Source: Sulfuricaulis sp040901545 (GTDB taxonomy: Bacteria > Pseudomonadota > Gammaproteobacteria > Acidiferrobacterales > Sulfurifustaceae). Taken from it: a stretch of 64,000 nucleotides of DNA. Positions 36,558 through 45,178 of the stretch are shown one piece after another. Under the pieces are notes generated by a model. That model saw only the letters and a list, made by a program, of their open reading frames with translations, did not search any database and had not been told where the DNA came from. How positions within the stretch are numbered: the first letter of the stretch is position 1; the number at the start of each line of letters is the position of its first letter. Location: contig NZ_JBBDYL010000005.1 in the NCBI RefSeq assembly GCF_040901545.1, positions 62,001-126,000 of the forward strand, given 5' to 3'. The position numbers were made by a program, and so were the translations under genes.

Positions 36558-37517
36558 ATGATGCCCAGACGCATCAACGCCGACAAACCGCATCTCTGGA
36601 AGACCGACATTGCAGCTTCTGTTGACCAGTTCAACCAATGGTTCATGCGCTTTGCACCCGTTGCGTTCCGCTCAACACGCGTGAAGACCATCGGGCACGT
36701 CAAGGCTGCGCTCATTACCACCCGCAATCTGCGCAGTATCGATACCGCGACGCTCAAGGGTAATCCAAGCGTACTGCCAACGCTCCGCATGTGCACGGCC
36801 CCGCCGCTGGCCGTGGACCGCTTGATTGGCTTGGCCGATGCGAGCAAGAATCTTGTCGGTCGCATGGAAGGCGGCAAACTCCCGACCAAACTGAGCGCCG
36901 TCGAATTGGATGCGGAATTGACCAAACTGTGCCGCATCATCTCAAAACTGCTGGACCGCGACATCTTCCCGTGGCTGGAGGCGGCGAAAGACCCGACCGA
37001 ACACGAACGCGACCGAGCTTCAACCATTGTCGCTGACCGCTTATGCAGCGCCGTGGCAAACCCAATTGTCCGCAACGCTCAGGAACAGCGGCAACTAAAG
37101 CTCATCGGCGATTGGCTGGACGCACGAGGCTACCGGAAACAAGGCCATCCCAGCGGGAAGCCACTGATCAAAATGGAAACCGGGACGTACACGTTCCGCA
37201 TGAACCTCCCGGTCGGTAAGGCGCTCAAGGTGAACATCCCGGTTGATGTGGTGATTCAACCCAAGAAGCTGCGCAAGGATCGGTTACCAATTCTGATCGA
37301 AGCCAAGTCGGCCGGCGACTTTACCAACACCAACAAGCGGCGCAAAGAAGAAGCCACCAAGATCCACCAGCTTCAAACTGCCTACGGTAAAACAGTGCCG
37401 TTCGTGCTGTTCCTCTGCGGCTACTTTGGCAGCGACTACTTGGGTTACGAAGCCGCCGAGGGCATTGATTGGGTGTGGGAGCATCGCATCGACGATCTTG
37501 TAAAATTGGGACTTTGA
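36558..37517 (+). CDS. XamI-family type II restriction endonuclease
   Basis: About 319 aa from the ATG pair at 36558; a TTG at 36510 could extend it. PVDVVIQPKK and LPILIEAKSAGDFTNTNKRR near residue 245 form a PD-(D/E)xK-type site (D, E and K in spacing), with WVWEHRIDDLV at the end, as I remember for XamI-type enzymes (XamI recognises GTCGAC). The methyltransferase follows five bases later. The recognition sequence here is inferred by homology only. Confidence 0.72.
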   Translation: MMPRRINADKPHLWKTDIAASVDQFNQWFMRFAPVAFRSTRVKTIGHVKAALITTRNLRSIDTATLKGNPSVLPTLRMCTAPPLAVDRLIGLADASKNLVGRMEGGKLPTKLSAVELDAELTKLCRIISKLLDRDIFPWLEAAKDPTEHERDRASTIVADRLCSAVANPIVRNAQEQRQLKLIGDWLDARGYRKQGHPSGKPLIKMETGTYTFRMNLPVGKALKVNIPVDVVIQPKKLRKDRLPILIEAKSAGDFTNTNKRRKEEATKIHQLQTAYGKTVPFVLFLCGYFGSDYLGYEAAEGIDWVWEHRIDDLVKLGL

Positions 37518-37522
37518 ACCAC

Positions 37523-39121
37523 ATGATCGCGCACCAATACAACCTGGTTGAAATTCGCCGCCAAGCAATGCAGGCGGATATCGATACGCGTAAGTCAGCA
37601 GCGGAACGAAATCGTCTCGGTCAGTTCGCCACGCCAAACACCCTCGCCATTGATATCGCCCGGTATGTCGAATCGCTCATCGTTGAAAGGCGCAAGAGTG
37701 AAATTCGCTTCGCCGATCCTTCGATTGGCTCGGGCAGCTTCTTCTCGGCGGCGCTTGCCGTCTTTGGCTCCAAGAGAATGAAGAGCGCCGTGGGGGTCGA
37801 ACTCGATCCTGCGTTTGCCGATGCTGCCCGCGAGCTGTGGGCCGATGCCGGTCTCAAGGTGGTGCGCGGCGACTTCACCCGCATCGTCACCAACAGCTCG
37901 TGCCCGGCCGCGCCCAACGTTGTCATGGCAAACCCGCCCTATGTCCGTCATCACCACATGGACCGCGAGGACAAGGAACGCCTCCAGCGCCTGGCGTTCA
38001 AGATGACCGGTGTTGAGGTCAACGGCCTTGCGGGTCTGTACGTCTATTTCCTGCTTCTTGCTACGGCGTGGATGGAGGATGGCGGGATTGCTGCTTGGCT
38101 CATTCCGTCGGAGTTCATGGATGTTAACTACGGTGCGGCCCTTAAGTGCTATCTCACGGACAAGGTGACGCTTCTCCGCGCCCACCGCTTCGATCCCGAC
38201 GATGTTCAATTCGGTGATGCCCTTGTGTCGTCGGTCGTGCTGGTCTTCCGCAAGACGCCGCCCGCTGTGGGTCACGCCGTCGAGTTTACCTACGGTGGCA
38301 CGCTAACCGAACCGCACGCTCGCGACTTCATCTCGCTTGAACGTTTGCGCGAGTCTCGCAAGTGGACCGTATACCCGAGTCACGCAAAGAACGACCGGCT
38401 CACGCTGAGCGACGGGAGCGGCCCGACACTTGGCAACTTCTTCCGCGTCCAGCGTGGCATCGCCACCGGTTGCAATAAGTTTTTTGTCCTCGACCGCGCG
38501 GACGCGGAGAGTCGCGGCCTGCCGGACAAGTACCTCCGCCCGATCCTTCCCGGCCCGCGTCACCTTAAGACCACGATCATCGACGCTGACGCTGACGGCT
38601 ATCCACTCATCGACCGCCAATTGTGTGTGATCGATTGCGACCTGCCCGAACCGATGGTCGAAACCAAGCACCCGGCACTTTGGGATTACCTTCAAACTGC
38701 CCAAGCACTCGGCATCATGGACGGCTATCTGATCGGCAAGCGCAGCCCGTGGTACAAACAGGAACAGCGAGAACCCGCCCCGTTCCTCTGCACATACATG
38801 GGCCGTGGCTCCGACGACAAGCAGCCGTTCCGCTTCATCTGGAACCGCTCGAAGGCGATTGGAACTAATCTCTATCTTATGCTCTACCCGCAGTACAGCC
38901 TTGCGACGATGCTTCGCCGTCATCCCGACCGTGCCAAAGCCGTCCACGCTCTGCTCGGTCAAGTCACCGGCCAGGAACTCCGCGGCGAAGGCCGGGTTTA
39001 CGGCGGCGGTTTGAACAAGATCGAGCCGAACGAGTTGGCACGTGTTTCCGCAGAATCGTTTGTCGAGCTTTGGCCAGAGCTCAGGTCCGATGTCCAGTCG
39101 CAGGGAAAACTCTTCGGCTAA
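37523..39121 (+). CDS. N6-adenine DNA methyltransferase of the XamI-like system
   Basis: 532 aa from the ATG at 37523. Class gamma-type order: GQFATPNTLA near residue 33, SAM motif I as DPSIGSGSFF near 64, catalytic NPPY in MANPPYVRHH near 137, then a long C-terminal target-recognition region (about 270-500). N-6 adenine methylation would protect host DNA from the neighbouring nuclease. Co-transcribed with it. Confidence 0.85.
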   Translation: MIAHQYNLVEIRRQAMQADIDTRKSAAERNRLGQFATPNTLAIDIARYVESLIVERRKSEIRFADPSIGSGSFFSAALAVFGSKRMKSAVGVELDPAFADAARELWADAGLKVVRGDFTRIVTNSSCPAAPNVVMANPPYVRHHHMDREDKERLQRLAFKMTGVEVNGLAGLYVYFLLLATAWMEDGGIAAWLIPSEFMDVNYGAALKCYLTDKVTLLRAHRFDPDDVQFGDALVSSVVLVFRKTPPAVGHAVEFTYGGTLTEPHARDFISLERLRESRKWTVYPSHAKNDRLTLSDGSGPTLGNFFRVQRGIATGCNKFFVLDRADAESRGLPDKYLRPILPGPRHLKTTIIDADADGYPLIDRQLCVIDCDLPEPMVETKHPALWDYLQTAQALGIMDGYLIGKRSPWYKQEQREPAPFLCTYMGRGSDDKQPFRFIWNRSKAIGTNLYLMLYPQYSLATMLRRHPDRAKAVHALLGQVTGQELRGEGRVYGGGLNKIEPNELARVSAESFVELWPELRSDVQSQGKLFG

Positions 39122-39130
39122 GCCTTAAGA

Positions 39131-39190
39131 ATTGGGGGTAGATCACAGTTTTCGTTAATATTAACGACTATTGTGATCTGACCCCGTTTT
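39131..39190. repeat. Palindromic repeat, copy 1 (REP-like)
   Basis: GGGGTAGATCACA and TGTGATCTGACCCC are outer arms, and TCGTTAATATTAACGA is an inner perfect palindrome. Two diverged copies lie at 41575 and 46252. It supplies the stop codon and the last few residues of the 446-aa protein gene. Confidence 0.8.
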
Positions 39191-40508
39191 CGCGCCTTAT
39201 ATTTTTCCGTCCAAGATATGCCGACCTTGAGATTCGTTTTCTTTGCTTTCTCCGCAGTTTCTTGTGCCCTTCCTGCTCAAGACGCAGTTGAGATTTAATA
39301 AACTGCGCCTCTACATTCCGAGAAAGTGCGAGCATTATTCTGGACCAGACTAATGAGTCAAACGAAATACTGAACAGCAGTATATTTGTTGTGATTTGGG
39401 CGAAGGAAAAGGCTGCCAATCTTCCTGCCTCTTCCAATCCCGAGCTACTTGGGCCTGCCAAAAGCATCGGTTTGGAGTAAGGCGGGAGTCCTATTCGATA
39501 AATCGCTCCTTTTGGTCCTCCATGAATATTGTGGCTGGCAAGTTTGTAGTAAGGGCGAATTTTGCTGAGGCCCACTGAGCGTTCGATATCTGAAAATCTA
39601 GGATTTTTCTTACCCAAAGCTTCAGAAGCCCATCCATACTCTTCTAGAAATTTTTCTCCGAAGCGTCGCTTTAGTTTTTGAATATCCTGCTCAAGAGCTT
39701 TCAGCTCTCTTTTGGGAATCTCCTCGTAATTCAAAATCGAAGCGTACTGATTATATTGAATCGCACCTCGCCAAGAATCTACCGCAACGTGGGACAAGTA
39801 TCGTTCTGCAACCTCGTTCCCCTGTTCCCGAATAAACCACGAAACCACGCAGATTTCATGAAGCGTTCGCCACCTCGCTATAGCACCGTCCGCATACCCG
39901 CTTAATAGGAGGATCTCGACCTCACGCGCTACTTGAATTGCACGAGCGTGCAATCGTGTAAGCGCATCAACGACAGACAAGTTCTTCTTTCTGAATTTCT
40001 TGCGAAGTGACTCATTCAGTTGCTCACCAATTTCTGTGCCCAATGCAACTTCAACAGCAAGCAAATCAAGTGCTTTACCCCAATGAGCATAGAGTCCAGA
40101 CTCGAAGGAAATCTGTTCAACGCGACGATCTTGAAGACCTTTCTTGGAATTCCGCTTTATTCCTCTCAATAATGATCTCGACAGATCAACCGTGATCTTT
40201 GGAAGTGTTTTTTCTATTGTCTCAGAAATTCTGTCTCCGAGGTCCTTAATATCTGCTGGCTCAAGGATTATTTTTATATCTTTGGCGTCAAATTCAGCGT
40301 CTCCAGTCTCAATAGAAAGTGAATTGAGACCAGCCAATCCTTCCTTGTTCAATTTATCCTGAACAGCAGATTCAAGTTTGTCGAAATCAAGTTTAGATCT
40401 GTCGCCCCCCTGTTTTGCAAATTTATTTGCGATTACGTGAGATAAGATTCGAGCCGGGCGCGTCTGCTCTTTGATCGCTCGAAGCAACGAATTATGTATA
40501 TCTTTCAA
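39168..40508 (-). CDS. DUF5677-like protein with HEPN-type RxxxxH motif
   Basis: 446 aa, AT-rich. The N-terminal third is charged and coil-rich; the central region carries GAIARWRTLHEICVVSWFIRE, in which Arg212 and His217 form an RxxxxH motif like that of HEPN ribonucleases. It then has SHNIHGGPKGAIYRIGLPPY near 330. This pattern recalls DUF5677 proteins. The C-terminus (GVRSQ) is encoded by the palindromic repeat. It follows the 350-aa HEPN-like gene by seven bases. Function unknown; an abortive-infection type effector is a guess. Confidence 0.65.
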   Translation of the reverse strand: MKDIHNSLLRAIKEQTRPARILSHVIANKFAKQGGDRSKLDFDKLESAVQDKLNKEGLAGLNSLSIETGDAEFDAKDIKIILEPADIKDLGDRISETIEKTLPKITVDLSRSLLRGIKRNSKKGLQDRRVEQISFESGLYAHWGKALDLLAVEVALGTEIGEQLNESLRKKFRKKNLSVVDALTRLHARAIQVAREVEILLLSGYADGAIARWRTLHEICVVSWFIREQGNEVAERYLSHVAVDSWRGAIQYNQYASILNYEEIPKRELKALEQDIQKLKRRFGEKFLEEYGWASEALGKKNPRFSDIERSVGLSKIRPYYKLASHNIHGGPKGAIYRIGLPPYSKPMLLAGPSSSGLEEAGRLAAFSFAQITTNILLFSISFDSLVWSRIMLALSRNVEAQFIKSQLRLEQEGHKKLRRKQRKRISRSAYLGRKNIRRENGVRSQ

Positions 40509-40515
40509 GGAGCTT

Positions 40516-41568
40516 TTAAGGATCTGTTCGTTTCATCAGAGAGGCCTCGTCGACCCTTCGTGCAAGGAGACTTGCAAAAACGAGATACTGAGCGGCCTTA
40601 TGCTCTGTAAGATCGTGCTCCAGTCTATGGGCCTTGGTATTGCGGATTCCTTGATAAGCCCCCTTGAATATTTGCATGAATCCTTTTTGATCGTTGGCGC
40701 CAGATTCAGTAGCAAGCTCGCTCAATACTAGGAAAGGATCGTCTAGAGAGAATGCTTTACCTATTAAACGGTCCCCATCCTCTTTAAGTCCCGTGCGATC
40801 ACGAATCAAGTCAAATACTGCCACTATCGAATTAAGAACTGCTTCTCGAAGATGCCCGTCTAAGAACAGCTTAAGCGAGCTCTTTTGAATTAAGGGATGT
40901 ATAAGAATTTCTATCGCAATTATATCGGTTGTGTTTCTAACTTCTTGTTCCGGATGGTTAGACTGAACGAGCGATTCGTCAAATTGATCAACCCAGGTCA
41001 ATCCTCCCGGATATCGAGCTGGAATAACATAAGTGTTCTCGTAAACTCGTGAGATTAACTCGCTGAATGAATCGTATTTTAATACCCGTTCGTTGACGAC
41101 TATTGTTGAGCTCGTTTCCAGAGGAAAATCGTTACCTAAGCCGCTCCACCAACCATCCACATCACGCATATAGCAAAGTGACTCTAGTAATAGCGTGTAT
41201 TCAATTCCAGCCGTTTCAATTAATTGATTAGCACGAATCGGCTGTAGCAGATGTTCGTCATAGTATTTACGCAAGTATTTGTACACTGCTTCCATGCAGG
41301 CAAGTAACTCGGATGCATGCTGAGACTCAATAAGGGGCAGGACATAGGCTGATACGCGGTAGGTATCTTTCGTGAAATCCGGCTTCAGTAGAATGCTGGA
41401 ATGGCCCATGCTGTGGAGTTCGTCCATCCATTTCGGATACTTTGCGCGGAAACGAGTTGCGCCTACTCCAGGCGGAAGGCCGCTGGATTGTTCAAATATG
41501 GTTTTAAGCAACTCCAGAGTTGAAACGCCAATTGATTTCTTGGCTTCATCGGTGTGACGAACGTTCAT
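40516..41568 (-). CDS. TIGR02391 (Ymh)-like protein with HEPN-type RNxxxH motif
   Basis: 350 aa, AT-rich. Its C-terminal half (LFLDGHLREAVLNSIVAVFD, then GAYQGIRNTKAHRLEHD) matches the TIGR02391 Ymh domain, and R309-N-x-x-x-H314 is the classical HEPN RNase motif. The N-terminal 200 residues are specific and unrecognised. The start lies only six bases from a palindromic repeat copy, with no clear Shine-Dalgarno, so the start may be a few codons later. It is the first gene of a two-gene operon with the DUF5677-like gene. Confidence 0.65.
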   Translation of the reverse strand: MNVRHTDEAKKSIGVSTLELLKTIFEQSSGLPPGVGATRFRAKYPKWMDELHSMGHSSILLKPDFTKDTYRVSAYVLPLIESQHASELLACMEAVYKYLRKYYDEHLLQPIRANQLIETAGIEYTLLLESLCYMRDVDGWWSGLGNDFPLETSSTIVVNERVLKYDSFSELISRVYENTYVIPARYPGGLTWVDQFDESLVQSNHPEQEVRNTTDIIAIEILIHPLIQKSSLKLFLDGHLREAVLNSIVAVFDLIRDRTGLKEDGDRLIGKAFSLDDPFLVLSELATESGANDQKGFMQIFKGAYQGIRNTKAHRLEHDLTEHKAAQYLVFASLLARRVDEASLMKRTDP

Positions 41569-41574
41569 GAAATA

Positions 41575-41635
41575 ATTGGGGTCAGATCATAGTTTCCATT
41601 AATATAAGCGACTATTGTGATCTGACTCCAGTTCC
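41575..41635. repeat. Palindromic repeat, copy 2 (REP-like)
   Basis: GGGGTCAGATCATAG at left pairs with TGTGATCTGACTCC at right, with ATTAATATAAG in the middle. It stands between the start of the HEPN-like operon and the first aroF fragment, 14 bases before the fragment's ATG. Copy 3 is likewise just before the intact aroF. Confidence 0.8.
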
Positions 41636-41649
41636 ATGCAATAAGCCCT

Positions 41650-41775
41650 ATGGCCAAAGACCCGGTTAACAACCTAAACGTCCTGTCGCAGGACCTGCTG
41701 CCGACGCCGCAGCAGGTGAAAAGCGCGCTGCCGCATGTAACGCACCCCGACAGGTCAAGAAACGTGATTCAATGA
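41650..41775 (+). pseudogene. Truncated DAHP synthase, fragment 1 (5' end)
   Basis: The ATG and the next 27 codons (MAKDPVNNLNVLSQDLLPTP and so on) match the start of the intact gene at 46323, then homology ends near 41733 and the frame stops at 41775. About 84 bases of homology. It marks an old recombination or integration event at the 5' end of this gene. Confidence 0.85.
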
Positions 41776-41813
41776 GGGGCCTGCCGGGGGGTGCACCTAA
41801 ACTAAATACAAGA

Positions 41814-41839
41814 GAAGCGGCGAGATGCCCCGCCGCTTC
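41814..41839 (-). terminator. Terminator of the Spy-like gene
   Basis: GAAGCGGCG and CGCCGCTTC form a perfect 9-bp stem with an 8-base loop just after the stop at 41847. On the minus strand it is followed by a T-rich run. Confidence 0.7.
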
Positions 41840-41846
41840 TTGCCGC

Positions 41847-42320
41847 TTAATAGCGTGAGCCGTGGAACCCATACCGGTCGATAACGCTCTTCTGCTCCGG
41901 CGTCAGGACCGCGTACAGATCGGTGCGTGTTTTCTGCACCGCCTTCATGCCCGCAAGCCGCTGCTCCATGAACGCGATGTGCGCATCCGGATTCTGCCCA
42001 CCGGAGCGCATGGCCGTCCGGCCTTCGTGCATCGACTGTACCTGATTGCGGACTGATTTCTCGAAGGCCTCCCAGGCTTTGGTCTGATTGTCCGTGAGCT
42101 TCAGCTCGCTCTTGATGGCGTTAAGGTGCGTATCGACCATGCCCGCGCCACCGTACCCCTGGGGTCCATGCATCCCGCCGCCGGGCCCGTGCATGCCCAT
42201 TGTATGTCCGTAACCGCCGGGACCATGACCGTATCCAGGGCCTTGGGCGAATGCGGCCGCCGTCAGGGCAATGCCCACGCCAGCGACGGTACCGATGACA
42301 ATCTTGGAAAATGTTTTCAT
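41847..42320 (-). CDS. Spy/CpxP-like periplasmic protein, His/Met/Gly-rich
   Basis: 157 aa. Signal peptide of about 25 residues (ALTAAAFAQ), then a low-complexity stretch with GYGHGPGGYGHTMGMHGPGG (residues 30-50), then the LTxxQ-family helical part: LKLTDNQTKAWEAFEKSV near 95 and LTPEQKSVIDRYG near 140. Spy and CpxP chaperone envelope proteins and damp envelope stress or metal signalling. Divergent from the response regulator and preceded by repeated TGTAAC/GTTACA boxes. Confidence 0.82.
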   Translation of the reverse strand: MKTFSKIVIGTVAGVGIALTAAAFAQGPGYGHGPGGYGHTMGMHGPGGGMHGPQGYGGAGMVDTHLNAIKSELKLTDNQTKAWEAFEKSVRNQVQSMHEGRTAMRSGGQNPDAHIAFMEQRLAGMKAVQKTRTDLYAVLTPEQKSVIDRYGFHGSRY

Positions 42321-42380
42321 GACGTATCTCCTTGGTTAGTTGGATGAGAACCTGCTTCGAGCCGCATGAAACCACCCCCG

Positions 42381-42456
42381 TGTAACCGCGATGTGTCGCG
42401 GGCGGGGATTTTTGTAACGCATTGCGTCAGCCGCGCGACCGTTACATTGCGTTACA
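42381..42456. promoter_or_regulatory. TGTAAC/GTTACA boxes in the spy-regulator divergent region
   Basis: TGTAAC lies at 42381-42386 and 42413-42418; GTTACA lies at 42441-42446 and 42451-42456. The last two form a direct repeat with ten-base phasing, as OmpR/CpxR-family dimers bind. The boxes lie 60-136 bases from the spy start and 44-119 bases from the regulator start, suggesting the response regulator controls both genes. Confidence 0.65.
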
Positions 42457-42499
42457 ATTTCCCCGCGCTGACGCGCCGCAACCGGGGTATAAAGACGCC

Positions 42500-43219
42500 A
42501 TGGACCGACCCGAGCACATCCTGATCGTGGACGATGACGCCGAAATCCGCAGCCTGCTGCGCGATTATCTGGAACGCCAGGGCATGCGCGCGCAAGCCGT
42601 GGCGGACGGCCGCGGCATGCACGCCGCGCTCGAAAATGGGCGGTTCGATCTCGTGATTCTCGATCTGATGCTGCCGGGCGAGGACGGTCTCACGCTGTGC
42701 CGTAATCTGCGCGCGCGCTCGAATCTGCCGGTGATCATGCTGACCGCGCGCGGCGAAGAGACCGACCGCATCGTCGGGCTCGAAATGGGCGCCGACGATT
42801 ACGTGCCGAAACCGTTCAACCCGCGCGAGTTGTTCGCGCGCATCAAGGCGGTGCTGCGCCGGGCGCAGGCGCCTCAGCCGCTGGCCGCGGCCGAGATCAG
42901 CCACCTGCGCTTCGCCGGCTGGGTACTCGACCTCGCGCACCGCCAGCTCACCTCGCCGGCCGGGGTTGTGGTTCCGCTGTCCGGCGGTGAGTACCGTCTG
43001 CTCACGGTGTTTCTCGAGCACCCTAATCGGGTGCTCAGCCGCGACCAGCTGCTCGATCTTACGCACGGGCGCGAGTCCACGCCGTTCGATCGCAGCATCG
43101 ACGTGCAGGTGGGCCGGCTGCGCCGGCGCTTGGGCGATACCGTCCAGGAACCGGTGCTGATCAAGACTGTGCGCGGCGAAGGTTACGTGCTCGCCGCCGC
43201 GGTCGAGGCGCGGAAATAA
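42500..43219 (+). CDS. OmpR/CpxR-family response regulator
   Basis: 239 aa from the ATG at 42500. Receiver domain with acidic pocket DDD (residues 11-13), phospho-acceptor Asp in LVILDLMLPGEDG near 56 and Lys in YVPKPFNP near 105; C-terminal winged helix ending VLIKTVRGEGYVLA. Its stop overlaps the kinase start by one base. Probably activates the divergent Spy-like gene. Confidence 0.93.
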   Translation: MDRPEHILIVDDDAEIRSLLRDYLERQGMRAQAVADGRGMHAALENGRFDLVILDLMLPGEDGLTLCRNLRARSNLPVIMLTARGEETDRIVGLEMGADDYVPKPFNPRELFARIKAVLRRAQAPQPLAAAEISHLRFAGWVLDLAHRQLTSPAGVVVPLSGGEYRLLTVFLEHPNRVLSRDQLLDLTHGRESTPFDRSIDVQVGRLRRRLGDTVQEPVLIKTVRGEGYVLAAAVEARK

Positions 43220-44613
43220 TGCGCTGGCTTCCATCAACGCTGTTCGGCCGCCTGGTGCTGGTGCTGCTCGGGGGGTTGCTGCTGGCGCAGCTCCTGGGCG
43301 CGGCCTTGCTGTTGCGCGACCGCGCGACGTCGCTTTACGAAGCCAGTGGTCTCTCCACCGCGCAACGGATCGCCGGCATCATACGCGTGTTCGACACGCT
43401 CACGCCGGAACAGCGTCTCCTGATGTTGCCGGCCGTGAACACCACCGGCCTGCGCGTTTCCCTGGGCGAATCATCCGGGACCAACGCGGCGTTTGCGGAA
43501 AGCATGCACGCGACACGCCTGCGCGCAATCCTGCGCCGGGCGCTGAGTGACGACCGCACGCTGCGTGTCGGGGTACTTGAGCCGGGTGAGGCGGTAGTCG
43601 ATTTCGAGCCCATGGGACCGCCGCGCGGCGGCCACATGGGCGGGCAGCACATGGGACTCATGGCGGGACTGCCGCTGCGTGGCGCCTCTTTTCTGGTGCA
43701 GGCGCAACTGCGGGACGGTCATTGGGTCAGTTTCGCCCAGCGACTGCCGGAAGCGCCGTTCGCCTGGCCGACCAAGCTGCTGTTGACGCTCGCGGTGCTG
43801 CTGGTGTCGGTGATCGGATTGTCGCTGCTCGCGGTGCGCTGGTTGACGCGCCCGCTCGACGTGCTTGCGGTCGCGGCGGACGAGCTGGGGCGTGACATCC
43901 GCCGCCCGCCGCTCGCCGTGGACGGACCGGTGGAGGTGCGGCGCGCCGCGGCCGCCTTCAACACGATGCAGGAGCGGCTCCAGACATATCTGCGCGCGCG
44001 CGAACAGACGCTCGCGGCCGTGTCGCACGATCTGCGCACGCCGATCACGCGGTTGCGGCTGCGCGCCGAGCTGATCGAGGACGAATCGCTGCGGGCGAAA
44101 TTCGCCAAGGACCTCGCCGAGATGGAGGCCATGACCACGGCGGCGCTCGATTTCCTGCGCGGCGTGCGCGCCGACGAACCGGTGCAGCCGGTGGACGTTT
44201 TGGCTTTGCTGGAAAGCCTGCAGGCGGACATGGAGGAGGCGGGGCACGCGGTAAAGGTGCATGATCAGGCGGTGGCCCCGTATCCGGCGCGGCCGCTGGC
44301 GCTCAAGCGTTGCCTCACGAACCTGCTCGAGAACGCGCTCAAGTATGGAACCCATGTCGAGGTGCGCGCCGAGGATGCCGTGCGCGAACTGCGTATTATC
44401 GTCGCCGATGACGGTCCCGGCATTCCCGAGGCGGAACTCGCGCGCGTCTTCGAGCCGTTCTACCGGGTCGAGGGTTCGCGCAGCCGTGCGACCGGCGGGG
44501 TCGGGCTCGGCTTGTCGGTCGCGCGCGATATTGCCCACGCCCACCGGGGCGAGCTGACGCTGCGCAACCGCCCCGGCGGCGGACTCGAGGCGGTACTGAC
44601 GCTGCCGCGGTAA
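43219..44613 (+). CDS. Sensor histidine kinase (EnvZ/CpxA-type)
   Basis: 464 aa. Membrane helices near residues 10-32 and 185-208 bound a periplasmic loop containing GPPRGGHMGGQHMGLM (His/Met-rich, about 132-147). HAMP follows, then the H-box AVSHDLRTPITRLR with the phospho-His near 272, N box, and G boxes DDGPGIPEAEL and GLGLSVARDI. It phosphorylates the neighbouring regulator. The His/Met-rich loop, like that of Spy, suggests a metal ligand. Confidence 0.93.
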   Translation: MRWLPSTLFGRLVLVLLGGLLLAQLLGAALLLRDRATSLYEASGLSTAQRIAGIIRVFDTLTPEQRLLMLPAVNTTGLRVSLGESSGTNAAFAESMHATRLRAILRRALSDDRTLRVGVLEPGEAVVDFEPMGPPRGGHMGGQHMGLMAGLPLRGASFLVQAQLRDGHWVSFAQRLPEAPFAWPTKLLLTLAVLLVSVIGLSLLAVRWLTRPLDVLAVAADELGRDIRRPPLAVDGPVEVRRAAAAFNTMQERLQTYLRAREQTLAAVSHDLRTPITRLRLRAELIEDESLRAKFAKDLAEMEAMTTAALDFLRGVRADEPVQPVDVLALLESLQADMEEAGHAVKVHDQAVAPYPARPLALKRCLTNLLENALKYGTHVEVRAEDAVRELRIIVADDGPGIPEAELARVFEPFYRVEGSRSRATGGVGLGLSVARDIAHAHRGELTLRNRPGGGLEAVLTLPR

Positions 44614-44723
44614 CCGTCGCAAGCAGAAGTTGAACCGCATCGATCCGACGCGGACATCTGGCCGGCCGATTTTGGATCGAGCGCGCGACGCGTTAAACTT
44701 GCTGGCTTTCTAATGCATTTCCC

Positions 44724-45083
44724 ATGGCCAAAGATCCGGTAAACAATCTCAACGTCCTCTCGCAGGACCTGCTGCCGACGCCGCAGCAGGTTAAGGATAC
44801 GCTGCCGCTGACGGAGAAGGCGCAGGCGACGGTGTTGCAGTGGCGCGAGACGGCGCGGCGCATCCTCGACCGCGAGGACCCGCGCCTGTTCTTCGTCATC
44901 GGCCCGTGTTCCATTCATGACATCAAGGCGGCCCATGAATATGCCGCGCGCCTGAAACGGCTGGCGGAGGAGGTGGGCGATGCGCTCTATCTCATCATGC
45001 GCGTGTATTTCGAGAAGCCGCGCACCACCGCTGACGCCTCGAATCCCCCAGCCGGCGCAAGCTCGCCGCGCTGGATGATCTGA
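44724..45083 (+). pseudogene. Truncated DAHP synthase, fragment 2 (5' end)
   Basis: Residues 1 to about 102 (MAKDPVNNLNVLSQDLLPTP through MRVYFEKPRTT) align with the intact gene at 46323 with scattered substitutions, then the sequence changes at about 45031 to unrelated DNA and the frame stops at 45083. The active-site barrel is missing, so it cannot be functional. It is a second 5'-end copy. Confidence 0.88.
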
Positions 45084-45142
45084 AAAAATCGCTGCTGCAT
45101 AAGGCTTTCGCGGGGGGAGTTGTGAGGCGACTTGACTCATAA
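45053..45142 (+). pseudogene. Remnant of a type I restriction specificity subunit (HsdS) C-terminus
   Basis: In a frame different from the aroF fragment the DNA encodes RRKLAALDDLKKSLLHKAFA, nearly the invariant C-terminal helix of HsdS (K-x-ALxxLKKSLLxxAFxGEL). No other part of hsdS is present. Next to it is a fic gene, which is often placed between hsdS and hsdR in type I loci. It starts about 20 bases after the aroF homology ends. Confidence 0.7.
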
Positions 45143-45178
45143 CTTGACTTATACTTGACACTCAATTAGCCTTTTCCC

